Shown here one piece after another: positions 1-7,446 of a DNA stretch of 64,000 nt. Source of the DNA: Gilvimarinus polysaccharolyticus (GTDB lineage: Bacteria; Pseudomonadota; Gammaproteobacteria; Pseudomonadales; Cellvibrionaceae). Location of the stretch: positions 238,307 to 302,306 of the forward strand of contig NZ_LFIJ01000001.1 in assembly GCF_001187555.1 (NCBI RefSeq). Reading direction: 5' to 3'. Within the stretch, counting starts at the first letter, position 1. Every line of letters begins with the position of its first letter. A model generated the notes under the pieces. It searched no databases. It was not told the DNA's origin and saw only the letters and a list, made by a program, of their open reading frames with translations. Both the position numbers and the translations under genes were made by a program.

Positions 1-788
1 TCGATTTGCCCCGATTGCGCATAAGCCGCAAGTGCGTTACCCCAGCAGGTTAGCTCAATGGCGGCGGGGTCGATGCCGCGCTCTTTCATTAAGTGGGCGG
101 TTTTGGGGACCGACAGCGGATCGCTTACGCCCCAATCGGCCGAGCTGTCGACAATAATGCGCTCGGGGCCGTACTGGCGAACGATTTCGGTCATGCGCTC
201 GGAGCCCATTTTGGTGTTGGGATAAATAGTAAAAGCGGCCCAAGCACCGGCATCTAACACGCTTTGCACGGTTTCTTCGTTATTGTGGTCGATTACCAAC
301 TTGTGGGGCGGAACACCCATTTCGAGGGCGACATCAATACTGCGAATAACGCCGTTCTTTTTGTCACGGTGAGGTGAGTGTACCATCACCACCATATCGT
401 GCTCGACGGCAAATTTAAGCTGTGCTTGGTAGATAAATTCTTCGGCTGGCGTGATTTCGTCGTAGCCAATCTCGCCGATGGCAACAACGCCTTCTTTCAG
501 TGCAAAGTTGGGTAAAATCTCTAAAACCTCGCGGGCAAGCCCTTCGTTATTGGCCTCTTTAGAGTTAATGCCAATGGCGCAATAGTGGGCAATGCCAAAC
601 TGCGACGCGCGAAAACGCTCCCAGCCGACTAGGCTTGAAAAATAATCGACAAAACTACCCACGTTAGTGCGCGGCTGGCCCAGCCAAAACGCGGGCTCGA
701 TGACGGCGCGAATACCCGCGGCGGCCATGTTTTGGTAGTCATCAGTGGTGCGGCTGACCATATGAATATGCGGGTCAAAGAATTTCAT
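1..788 (-). CDS. eboB: TatD-like metal-dependent hydrolase, EboB-type (partial, runs off the left edge)
   Basis: About 262 codons are present and the C-terminus lies outside the window. The protein opens with a metal-binding H-x-H (DPHIHM). Further metal-ligand type residues follow in order: the Glu in GEIGYDE, the His in VHSPHRDK, the His in IDHNNEE and the Asp in VDSSADWG, as in the amidohydrolase/TatD superfamily. The stretch EPAFWLGQPRT near residue 31 is typical of the TatD-related member of Ebo/EDB clusters rather than of DNase TatD. The start ATG overlaps the stop of the upstream EboA gene (ATGA, 785-788), so the two are translationally coupled. Ebo proteins are thought to move a precursor metabolite from cytoplasm to periplasm. 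The substrate here is unknown. Confidence 0.8.
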   Translation of the reverse strand, partial: MKFFDPHIHMVSRTTDDYQNMAAAGIRAVIEPAFWLGQPRTNVGSFVDYFSSLVGWERFRASQFGIAHYCAIGINSKEANNEGLAREVLEILPNFALKEGVVAIGEIGYDEITPAEEFIYQAQLKFAVEHDMVVMVHSPHRDKKNGVIRSIDVALEMGVPPHKLVIDHNNEETVQSVLDAGAWAAFTIYPNTKMGSERMTEIVRQYGPERIIVDSSADWGVSDPLSVPKTAHLMKERGIDPAAIELTCWGNALAAYAQSGQI

Positions 789-1696
789 AGCTCACTCTCG
801 CTGTTGTCGGTTACTAAATGGGCAAATTGAGTTTGATTAAGTTGACCACCCAAAGCCGCATCAATAGCGTGTGCGACTTGAATGTCTGACTCGGTTTCGG
901 CTAGCTGTTGTACCGCCGTGTACTGCTCGGCGCGGGCTAAGCCGAGCACGATCGCGGAGCGGCTGCTGGCATCGGCGGTAGGCCATAGACACTCAGCTAA
1001 GGCACGGCTGCGCTCGGCGTGGCTGGATTCAAGGCATAACCATAAATCGTGGCTAATCACGCGGCCAGCACTGGCTCGCTCATCGGCTAGATCAAGTGCA
1101 ATACGGGTTAGTTCGGCGCTACGGCGCTCGTCTAACCCGATAACGCGATGCAGTGGCAGCTCTAAGAAAAGTGCCTTAATGACCAGCTGGTTCCAGCCGG
1201 TGGCGTCAAAATGTTTAACAGGGTAGGGGTTATCCAACGCCATCGCGCTAAATACGCTCACCATATTGCTGCGGCAGCCTTCACCCGCGCGCCAAACAAA
1301 TCGTTCGGCAGCCGGCAGTAGCGCTAACGCACGATACAGCGCACAGGTTTCGCCCTCGTCGGCATACACAAATAAAGACTCAAAGCTCTCTGTGAAGCTC
1401 GGCTCGGTTAAATCGTTGCGGGCACAGATCAGTGCCACCCGTAGCAGCTCCAGCAAATTCCAATGCTGTGGCGCCCAATCGGGGGCGGCGTTTTTGCAGG
1501 CTGCCAGCTCGGGCTCGCTAAGCGTAAGTGGTACTCGTTTGGCGTGGCGGCTAGCCATGGAGATAAGCGCGCTAAAGCGCGAGTGTTCGGCGCCGGCGGC
1601 TATCTCGCGTTGTGACTTTTGCCAAAAATCGAGGGCCGCGTCGCTAAGCCGTGGTTCTAGTAATTGCGCAAGTAGTATTATTGTTTGATCGGTCAT
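785..1696 (-). CDS. eboA: EboA-domain protein, metabolite-traffic cluster
   Basis: This 303-residue, mostly helical protein has no signal peptide or membrane span. Its C-terminal third carries the run LELPLHRVIGLDERRSAEL, the hallmark stretch of EboA-domain proteins. A TatD-like partner follows directly with a 4-nt overlap, which supports the assignment. EboA is the first gene of the conserved Ebo/EDB clusters of cyanobacteria, Pseudomonas and others, usually with a UbiA prenyltransferase, a dehydroquinate-synthase-like enzyme and further genes. Those would lie to the left of the window. The molecular function of EboA is not known. No strong Shine-Dalgarno sequence precedes the ATG. It is divergent from djlA. 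Confidence 0.75.
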   Translation of the reverse strand: MTDQTIILLAQLLEPRLSDAALDFWQKSQREIAAGAEHSRFSALISMASRHAKRVPLTLSEPELAACKNAAPDWAPQHWNLLELLRVALICARNDLTEPSFTESFESLFVYADEGETCALYRALALLPAAERFVWRAGEGCRSNMVSVFSAMALDNPYPVKHFDATGWNQLVIKALFLELPLHRVIGLDERRSAELTRIALDLADERASAGRVISHDLWLCLESSHAERSRALAECLWPTADASSRSAIVLGLARAEQYTAVQQLAETESDIQVAHAIDAALGGQLNQTQFAHLVTDNSESEL

Positions 1697-1903
1697 AGAA
1701 TTTCGCTACTTTGGTGAAGCGTCGATTATACGTAATCGCCCGAGGGTTATCGAGCTACGCGAGCAAATGCATGTTCTGTATGTGGTAACGGAGCCTGCAC
1801 TGTAAAGATATGTGGCTCAGATGTTAACGTCACGGAGTTCATCGGTGTTTGCTTAATAATGGTAAGCTTGCGCTTTATTAGCAATCTTATAGTCGAGGAC
1901 TGC

Positions 1904-2701
1904 ATGATCGGTAAGATAATGGGTGGCATATTGGGTTTTGTGGTTGGCGGGCCGTTACTGGCTATGCTGGGTGTGTTTATTGGCCATATGTTTGATAAAG
2001 GCTACCGCAATCAAGCTCAAATGGCTTCCCCTGAACAGCAGGCGATCATCCGCCAGTGTTTCTTTGAGACGACTTTTACGCTGCTAGGGTATCTCGCTAA
2101 AGCCGACGGGCGAGTGAGTGAGGCCGAAGTCGAGAAAACCGAGCAATTGATGACGCAAATGGGCTTGCCTCCCGAGCAGCGCCGTGTGGCAATTAACCTC
2201 TTTAAAGAGGGCTCAGATGCCGCGTTTAGCCCAGAGGCAGTTTTGTCGGCGTTTCGCACGCGCTGTGGCAATAATCGCAATTTGGTGAATGCGCTGCTGT
2301 CGTATTTGGTGAACTTGGCGCTAGCCGATGGCCAGTTTGATGCCGCCGAAGAGCGAGTTTTGCGAGAAGTTGCGGCAGCATTGGGTATTAACGGCTTTGC
2401 CTTTGAGCAGATGTTGCGCATGATTAAAGCGCAGCATTCGTTTTCGGCCGGTGGTGGCTATCAGTCGGCCGGTGGTGGCCAGCCCCGTGGCGGCGATTTG
2501 GCGAATGCCTATGCGGCCCTCGGGGTTGATGCAAGCGCGTCAGACTCCGAGTTAAAAAAAGCTTACCGTAAATTAATGAGCCAAAATCACCCCGATAAAC
2601 TTGCAGGTCAAGGCTTGCCCGAAGACGCAATTAGGGCGGCCACCGAGCGCTCGCAAGAGATTCAGGTGGCGTACGATATGGTAAAAAAATCTCGGCAGTA
2701 G
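1904..2701 (+). CDS. djlA: DjlA, membrane-anchored DnaJ-like co-chaperone
   Basis: A 265-residue co-chaperone that stimulates DnaK from the inner membrane. A Gly-rich hydrophobic N-terminal segment (about residues 3-27) is the anchor. A TerB-like helical domain occupies about 45-150, followed by a Gly/Gln/Ser linker. A C-terminal J domain (about 200-265) carries the HPD motif at about 229-231. The ATG at 1904 is chosen because GAGGA sits 5 nt upstream; an in-frame start at 1859 would put 15 unlikely residues before the anchor. It converges on the ferritin-like gene and ends at a shared hairpin terminator. Confidence 0.9.
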   Translation: MIGKIMGGILGFVVGGPLLAMLGVFIGHMFDKGYRNQAQMASPEQQAIIRQCFFETTFTLLGYLAKADGRVSEAEVEKTEQLMTQMGLPPEQRRVAINLFKEGSDAAFSPEAVLSAFRTRCGNNRNLVNALLSYLVNLALADGQFDAAEERVLREVAAALGINGFAFEQMLRMIKAQHSFSAGGGYQSAGGGQPRGGDLANAYAALGVDASASDSELKKAYRKLMSQNHPDKLAGQGLPEDAIRAATERSQEIQVAYDMVKKSRQ

Positions 2702-2725
2702 GATACACTTGAAACCTGTAATCTG

Positions 2726-2761
2726 TGAGCGGTAATCAACGGTGCATCACCGCTCATTTTT
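2726..2761. terminator. Stem-loop terminator after djlA
   Basis: TGAGCGGT (2726-2733) pairs with ACCGCTCA (2749-2756) and is followed by five T residues on the plus strand. It lies in the short gap between convergent genes and could serve both strands, although the T run favours djlA. Confidence 0.6.
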
Positions 2762-3299
2762 ACGTGCCGATATGCTCAATTAATTCGACTAAATCATCGG
2801 CGTGCTCTTCTTCTTGCGCTAATAAATCCTCTAAAATTCGTCGTGTAGTAGGATCTTTTTCAGCAACAAAGTTAATCATCTCACGATAACTGCTTATCGC
2901 GATTCGCTCGGCCACCAGATCTTCTTGTAGCATTTCTAGGGTGGTTCCCCCCGAGTGATAATCGCTGTGAGAGCGGTTTGATAATTCATCTGGATTCATT
3001 TTGGGTACACCGCCGAGCTGAGCAATACGTTCGGCCAATTTATCGGCGTGTTGCTGCTCCTCTTGCGCATGCTCCCAAAATTCGGCCGATGCCACTTTAG
3101 CACCGCGTCCATGGGCTGTGTAGTAATGCGCTTTGTAGCGCAATACACAGATTAATTCGGTGGCTAAGGCCTCGTTTAAAAGCTCGATGATTTGATCTTT
3201 GTCTTGCGTGAAATCTTCGGTGACGGCGCCGTTCATCATATGTTTACGTGCTAGCGCGCGGCGGTTATCCAAGTCTTTGATAAATGCGCTGTGTGTCAT
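2760..3299 (-). CDS. Ferritin-like/bacterioferritin-type diiron protein
   Basis: A 179-residue four-helix-bundle protein. The di-iron ligand pattern is visible: Glu in ELLNEALATE, then EExxH in the helix EFWEHAQEEQQHADKL, then Glu in LQEDLVAERI, and a second EExxH in LAQEEEHADDL. This matches the bacterioferritin/ferritin-like superfamily, which oxidises and stores iron or protects against peroxide. No haem-ligand methionine could be assigned with confidence. The ATG at 3299 is preceded by AGAGGT at proper spacing; a longer in-frame start at 3344 would overlap the upstream stop. It lies 44 nt downstream of the BON-domain gene, so the two are probably one transcript. Confidence 0.8.
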   Translation of the reverse strand: MTHSAFIKDLDNRRALARKHMMNGAVTEDFTQDKDQIIELLNEALATELICVLRYKAHYYTAHGRGAKVASAEFWEHAQEEQQHADKLAERIAQLGGVPKMNPDELSNRSHSDYHSGGTTLEMLQEDLVAERIAISSYREMINFVAEKDPTTRRILEDLLAQEEEHADDLVELIEHIGT

Positions 3300-3343
3300 G
3301 TGATTACCTCTCGCTAATTGATTGATGAAAGATTTTCCGGGCA

Positions 3344-4015
3344 TTAATGTTCAATGGTTAAGTGGTTATGAACTCTAGCGATATCGGGGTGCTTAGTGAC
3401 TATTGCTTCAGCCAGTTTGCTCTGAGCTTCGTGGACTACTGAGCCCGACAGCGTGACTTCATTAAGATGGGTGTCTACATTGATGCCAATGGCGTCAATG
3501 TTAGACGATGAAAGCAGCTCGGTTTTGATCGCGGCGGTGGTCGACATGTCGGAAATATATTCCACAAAATTCCGACCTGGCTCTCGGTTCTCGTTATCCA
3601 CCTGCTCTTCATCAATAGTAATTTTATTGTCGACCTCGGCAATACCATCAATCCCCATAACAATGTTTGTTGCCAGTTCCTTGTCAATTTGATGGGCGAC
3701 AGCACCTGTTAATGTTGCGGTTGACGAGGATACTGTGGCGCTAATGTTGAACGGGTTTAGGTGCTCGTTTAATGCCAGTACAGCGCTTAAGCGTCCCTCT
3801 AACCAGCCATCACGATACGCTGCTTGATCGGACTCCCAGCTCTGTCCTTGATCTTGGCTGAAGGCTTGCCAAAACTCAGCGGGGCTGGGTTTGTCGGCGT
3901 AAGGGCTTTTAGTGTTGGCGCCGATAGCCGTTGATACCGAAAATGCTGTGACTAACGCGGCAGAGGTTACGGGCACGATCATTTGAATAAATGAATTGGT
4001 ATTAGGGCTGTGCAT
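3344..4015 (-). CDS. Periplasmic protein with two BON domains (OsmY-like)
   Basis: A 223-residue exported protein. The N-terminal hydrophobic stretch (about residues 10-33, ending AIGANT) looks like a signal peptide. Two BON domains follow. The first is at about 88-140, with the G-I-x-x-V-x-N-x-I pattern (GIDGIAEVDNKITI). The second is at about 158-223, with HLNEVTLSGSV and ARVHNHLTI. BON domains bind phospholipid; OsmY is induced by osmotic stress and stabilises outer-membrane proteins. The gene heads a probable operon with the ferritin-like gene. A sigma-54-type site lies upstream at 4087-4101. Confidence 0.8.
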   Translation of the reverse strand: MHSPNTNSFIQMIVPVTSAALVTAFSVSTAIGANTKSPYADKPSPAEFWQAFSQDQGQSWESDQAAYRDGWLEGRLSAVLALNEHLNPFNISATVSSSTATLTGAVAHQIDKELATNIVMGIDGIAEVDNKITIDEEQVDNENREPGRNFVEYISDMSTTAAIKTELLSSSNIDAIGINVDTHLNEVTLSGSVVHEAQSKLAEAIVTKHPDIARVHNHLTIEH

Positions 4016-4086
4016 GAGATTTGCTCCACGGTGAAGTCTATGGTTTGTCGTAAGACAAAGTTCAAAATAAGTTGGTGACCTGTTAT

Positions 4087-4101
4087 GCGTAAATCGTGCC
4101 A
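4087..4101 (-). promoter_or_regulatory. Putative sigma-54 promoter of the BON-domain gene
   Basis: On the minus strand the sequence reads TGGCACG-ATTT-ACGC. The GG (-24) and GC (-12) elements have the required 12-nt offset. The predicted start is about 60 nt before the ATG at 4015. Confidence 0.5.
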
Positions 4102-4353
4102 GCGACCTCCCAGTGTTTATTTCCAGTCGTGTGCTGGCCAGGGAGGTGCAGTCTCTACGCCGGCTGAAGCGATGTGGCTGTAGTCATGGCGGTGCTATTT
4201 AGCTCGGCTGTTGAATTTATTCTTGTCTTACGTTTTTACCGAGGTAAGGCGTTATGTGCAATTTTGTGAAAAATATACAGAAATAGAGCGTTGCGCCTAG
4301 CTGTTATTTAATGAACAGTCTTTTGCTTTGGTGTTATTTACGTATTTTTGAGC

Positions 4354-4368
4354 TGGTACGGTTTTCGC
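4354..4368 (+). promoter_or_regulatory. Putative sigma-54 promoter of the AI-2E family gene
   Basis: TGGTACG-GTTT-TCGC keeps GG and GC at the sigma-54 spacing. It departs from TGGCACG at one position. It would start transcription about 75 nt upstream of the ATG at 4457. Confidence 0.4.
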
Positions 4369-4456
4369 AACAGAGTGCCCTTTGTCTGGCCACCCTGTAG
4401 TTAGTGGCTATTTTTCCGAGATAGCCATAATGGCAAACACCTGAGGCACAAACAGT

Positions 4457-5632
4457 ATGTCTACATCAAGCAAGCTTCCCGCAGCTACAGAAGAGTTTAA
4501 TACGAGTGTTGTGGCCAATAGCGTCCGGTTAGCGCTTAAGTCGTTATCGGTTTTGGCGATACTCTACACCTTGTATTTTTCCCAGACATTATTGATTCCT
4601 ATTTTTGTAGCGGCATTTATAGCACTTTTCTCAAGCCCAATAGTTAGGTTGTTGGGTGCTATATACATTCCCAAACCTGCAGCTGCATTGCTGGTGATAG
4701 GTGCTTTAATTGGCGGTCTTGGTTATCTGTTTAGCTTGCTGGTCGCGCCTGCCACACGTTGGCTGCAAGTGCTGCCAACATTGGCGGACAAAATTGCTAA
4801 TGAAATGGGCGAGATGGGGGAGTCCTTCTCGGCAATTAAAAAAAGCGTGATGTCAGGGTCGACTAACGATGGCGATTCAATCGAAAAGGCTGTCGACTCG
4901 ACTCTGCATTCAGTGGTCTCGGTGCTGGCTGAGACTACCGCTGCGTTTGCTGTCCAGGTGGGGGCGGTGGTGGTGATTACTTATTTCTTTCTGGTGTTTG
5001 GTGAGGAGCTTATGCGTCATGTCGTCAAAGCTCGCCGAACATTCAGTGCTAAAAAATCAACGGTCGTGGTGTTTCAGGCGGTACAAACCGATATCTCTCA
5101 CTATGTTCTGGTGATTTCTCTTATTAATGTTGGTTTAGGCTTGGCGACAGCAGGTGCTATGTATCTGTTGGGGGTAGAAGATGCGCTGCTGTGGGGGGCG
5201 CTGGCGACGCTACTAAACTTTGCCCCTTATGTCGGGCCAATGTTGCTGGTAATTATTTTAACGGGGGTGGGCTTTATGGAGTTCACAAACTGGACGAGTG
5301 TGGTATTGGTTCCAGGTGCTTTTTTATTGCTTAATTTTATAGAGTGTCAGTTGGTAACGCCTACTCTATTAGGGCGTCGTTTTAATATGAACCCGCTTTT
5401 GGTTGTACTTTGGATGTTTGCTTGGGGTTGGTTGTGGGGTGCTGTGGGAATGTTAATTGCCATTCCGCTACTGGTTTTTAGCCGTATTCTAGCCTCTCAC
5501 CTCGACTTGATGGGCGCGTGGGTTGGGGTGCTTGATGGCGGTTATGATGAGCCCTCTAGTAATGGGCAGAGTACCTCTGCATGCGCACCGGCTGTGTCCA
5601 GCACTGCAGAAAGTGAGCCGGTAGAGTCGTAA
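4457..5632 (+). CDS. AI-2E family transporter (PerM/TqsA-like)
   Basis: A 391-residue inner-membrane protein of the AI-2E/UPF0118 family. Paired hydrophobic helices lie at about residues 30-65 and 70-95. A soluble stretch of about 100-155 follows. Then comes the family's C-terminal cluster of spans, including the region around LWGALATLLNFAPYVGPML and WGWLWGAVGMLIAIPLLVF. Some relatives export autoinducer-2 and others act as Na+/H+ antiporters, so the substrate cannot be read from sequence. The last 35 residues are polar and low-complexity. GAGG lies 10 nt before the ATG. A sigma-54-like site precedes it. Confidence 0.8.
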   Translation: MSTSSKLPAATEEFNTSVVANSVRLALKSLSVLAILYTLYFSQTLLIPIFVAAFIALFSSPIVRLLGAIYIPKPAAALLVIGALIGGLGYLFSLLVAPATRWLQVLPTLADKIANEMGEMGESFSAIKKSVMSGSTNDGDSIEKAVDSTLHSVVSVLAETTAAFAVQVGAVVVITYFFLVFGEELMRHVVKARRTFSAKKSTVVVFQAVQTDISHYVLVISLINVGLGLATAGAMYLLGVEDALLWGALATLLNFAPYVGPMLLVIILTGVGFMEFTNWTSVVLVPGAFLLLNFIECQLVTPTLLGRRFNMNPLLVVLWMFAWGWLWGAVGMLIAIPLLVFSRILASHLDLMGAWVGVLDGGYDEPSSNGQSTSACAPAVSSTAESEPVES

Positions 5633-5782
5633 TGCTGGTCGTGGGGTTGCGTGAATATTTATGTGTAAAAACTGCTGCGTTATGTGCAGATGTTGCAAGT
5701 AATTTAGCCTGCGATCAAAGCGGAGGCCTTTTAATTTCCAGTGTTCTCTCTGCAGGCCAATGTAATCAAGGGGTTTACAAGT

Positions 5783-5797
5783 TGGCACGTTGTTTGA
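5783..5797 (+). promoter_or_regulatory. Possible sigma-54 promoter (degenerate -12) of the DUF1328 gene
   Basis: TGGCACG-TTGT-TTGA has a perfect -24 element, but GA replaces GC at -12. It shares the flank TTTACAAGTTGGC with the porin-gene site near 33374. It lies 70 nt before the ATG at 5867. Confidence 0.35.
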
Positions 5798-5866
5798 GTT
5801 ATAAACACTGTAAGCTGCTAAAAACGATCTTTGGTAACGCAGCATTAACCGTAAAGGAGAATAGCT

Positions 5867-6031
5867 ATGTTAGGTTACGCAATTTTATTTTTTGTTATCG
5901 CACTTGTGGCCGCGGTGTTTGGCTTTGGTGGCATAGCCGGTGCCGCTACCGGTATTGCACAAATATTATTTGTCATCTTTTTAGTGCTGTTTATTCTGTC
6001 ACTTATTTTCGGTCGCCGTCGCAAGCTTTAG
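5867..6031 (+). CDS. UPF0391/DUF1328 small membrane protein
   Basis: This 54-residue protein is almost entirely two transmembrane helices separated by a Gly/Ala-rich turn ([12 protein letters not shown]), and it ends in GRRRKL. The size, the turn and the basic tail match the DUF1328 (YtjA-like) family of small inner-membrane proteins. Their function is unknown, though they are often induced with other envelope-stress genes. A strong AAAGGAG lies 7 nt upstream of the ATG. It sits between the AI-2E gene and a DUF883 gene. Confidence 0.85.
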   Translation: MLGYAILFFVIALVAAVFGFGGIAGAATGIAQILFVIFLVLFILSLIFGRRRKL

Positions 6032-6136
6032 TATTTTAATCTATGACGGCGTAGTGAGTTATTGGCAGTGAGGGGCGTTGCCCAATCAGTAATGATCCCG
6101 CTGCCGTAAAGTTCGCAAGATCAAGAGGAATTTGAA

Positions 6137-6439
6137 ATGGCTACACAAACCAGTAAGTCGAGAAAATCTAGTAACAGCCACGCAGAGGAGGTCACTATGT
6201 CTGAAGCAATTGATCAAATTAAAGATGCGACATCAAGTGTTTACGACGCGGTAGGTTCAATCGGGTCGGCCGGCGCTGCCGGTGCTCGAGTCAAGGTCGA
6301 AGAGGGTAAAGTACGGGCGCGTGAATACGGTGATCGCGCCGAAGACTTTGTCCGTGAGAGTCCTTTGGTAACCGTCGGTGTTGCCTTTGCCGCAGGTTGG
6401 TTGGTGTCTCGTTTATTAAAATCCTCCAGTAAAGAGTAG
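6137..6439 (+). CDS. DUF883-family membrane-anchored protein (YqjD/ElaB-like)
   Basis: A 100-residue protein with an amphipathic, charged N-terminal helix region and one C-terminal membrane helix (about 76-94, VTVGVAFAAGWLVSRLL), as in YqjD/ElaB. In E. coli those tail-anchored proteins bind ribosomes at the membrane in stationary phase. Two starts are possible. The ATG at 6137 is preceded by AAGAGGAA, and the ATG at 6197 by the stronger GAGGAGGT with 4-nt spacing, so a 20-residue shorter form may be made. The next two genes resemble yqjE and yqjK. Confidence 0.75.
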   Translation: MATQTSKSRKSSNSHAEEVTMSEAIDQIKDATSSVYDAVGSIGSAGAAGARVKVEEGKVRAREYGDRAEDFVRESPLVTVGVAFAAGWLVSRLLKSSSKE

Positions 6440-6445
6440 TGCCTT

Positions 6446-6973
6446 ATGGCACATCAAAGCGTTAATGATAAGAGCGGGGCCAGTAAGCCCCGCTCAGTTG
6501 ATTCTGAATCGTGCTCGAAGCCTACAGAACCGTCCAGTGATGCAGCCGGTAATCGTATAGCGCAAGAGTTTCAGCAGGCGATCGCTATAGGTGATGAGCT
6601 GATAGGAAGCTTAAAAGCCTACACTGAGTTACTTGGCCTAGAAGCTTTGTTGGCGTTTAAGAGTATTCCTGCCTTGTTGGCCAGTTGGTTATTGTTGTTG
6701 CCTGCAATGCTGTTAACTTGGTTGTCTTTTTCCGCCTTATTGGCTTGGGTAGGTTTCAGTGTTAGCGGGATTCCGGTTGTTGGCTTTGGTGTATTTTTTG
6801 TTATGCAGCTGCTTTCGCTGTTGGTATTGTGGTTTTGTGTAAAACGTTATCGTCGACGCCTGAGCTTGCCTGAGTCTCGGCAGCAGTTAAAAACCTTTAT
6901 TCAGGGAGTGCGCCATGAGTTTAGTCAATCGAATCCAGAGCAAAAGTCTAGAGCTCAACCACCGGAAAGCTAA
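6446..6973 (+). CDS. YqjE-like membrane protein (phage-holin-superfamily)
   Basis: A 175-residue protein with a polar N-terminus, then two hydrophobic segments (about residues 75-101 and 107-130) and a basic tail. The topology and the position after a DUF883 gene match YqjE of the yqjDEK operon. No enzymatic motif is seen. It starts 7 nt after the previous stop, and its 3' end overlaps the next gene by 59 nt in another frame. Confidence 0.6.
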   Translation: MAHQSVNDKSGASKPRSVDSESCSKPTEPSSDAAGNRIAQEFQQAIAIGDELIGSLKAYTELLGLEALLAFKSIPALLASWLLLLPAMLLTWLSFSALLAWVGFSVSGIPVVGFGVFFVMQLLSLLVLWFCVKRYRRRLSLPESRQQLKTFIQGVRHEFSQSNPEQKSRAQPPES

Positions 6974-7157
6974 ATTGGCTGAGATGATCAGTGTTGAGTA
7001 TGGCGATGTTGATCGCCGTTCATTATTTTGGGGTGCCGTAGGTGGGGCGGTAGTGGCCGGTTTTCTTGCCGAGCGTCTAGCGCCTAGCAAAAACCTACCC
7101 CGCACACTTTTACGTTATAGCGGTTTGAGTTTAAGCCCCTGGCATTGGTTAGGTTAG
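6915..7157 (+). CDS. Small hypothetical membrane-associated protein (YqjK position)
   Basis: An 80-residue protein with a charged N-terminal half and a short Gly/Ala-rich hydrophobic segment (about 39-56). GGGAG lies 7 nt before the ATG. It overlaps the previous gene by 59 nt, which supports co-translation. It occupies the yqjK place in a yqjD-yqjE-yqjK type operon, but the sequence alone does not prove the family. Confidence 0.5.
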   Translation: MSLVNRIQSKSLELNHRKAKLAEMISVEYGDVDRRSLFWGAVGGAVVAGFLAERLAPSKNLPRTLLRYSGLSLSPWHWLG

Positions 7158-7226
7158 CTTGCGTTAGGTCTCGTTAGTCTACCCACTTAAGCTTAGCCCA
7201 GCCAGTTTATACGCGGTCTAAGCGGT

Positions 7227-7244
7227 ACAGTGCAGTTGCACTGT
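7227..7244. promoter_or_regulatory. 18-bp perfect palindrome upstream of the sigma-54 activator gene
   Basis: ACAGTGCA-GT-TGCACTGT lies about 200 nt before the start at 7447. It is the only perfect long palindrome seen in this 289-nt gap and could be an operator or an activator binding site. Nothing else in the gap (7158-7446) was recognised. Confidence 0.35.
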
Positions 7245-7446
7245 GTATCGTCAATAGTCCAGCGCGACTGTGCCAGAGGCGAGTAATTGACCTGTGAGGG
7301 TTTCGCTCTGTGAAGCAAGACCAAGATAAAGTATCTAATCAGAGTTTATAGATGCAAATGTCTGCGCAAGGAAAGAGAAAAGGTGTAGCATTAGCCGTTG
7401 GAGCAGCGAGCTTAGACGCTGGATTAAAAATTACGAGGATGACAGT

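Larger units (their letters stand above)
4016..4456. other. 441-nt divergent regulatory region between the BON gene and the AI-2E gene
   Basis: No coding potential is seen. It holds a sigma-54-like site for each flanking gene, an inverted repeat CCTCCC/GGGAGG at about 4106-4147, and the palindrome TTACC-GA-GGTAA in the middle. A hairpin TGGCTAT/ATAGCCA at 4415-4437 lies just upstream of the AI-2E gene and could sit in its 5' leader. Confidence 0.5.

Noticed and set aside
5632-6039. Long open frame over the end of the AI-2E gene and the DUF1328 gene
   Set aside because: It is Cys- and Arg-rich with no family resemblance. It overlaps, in a different frame, a well-formed small gene with a strong ribosome-binding site.
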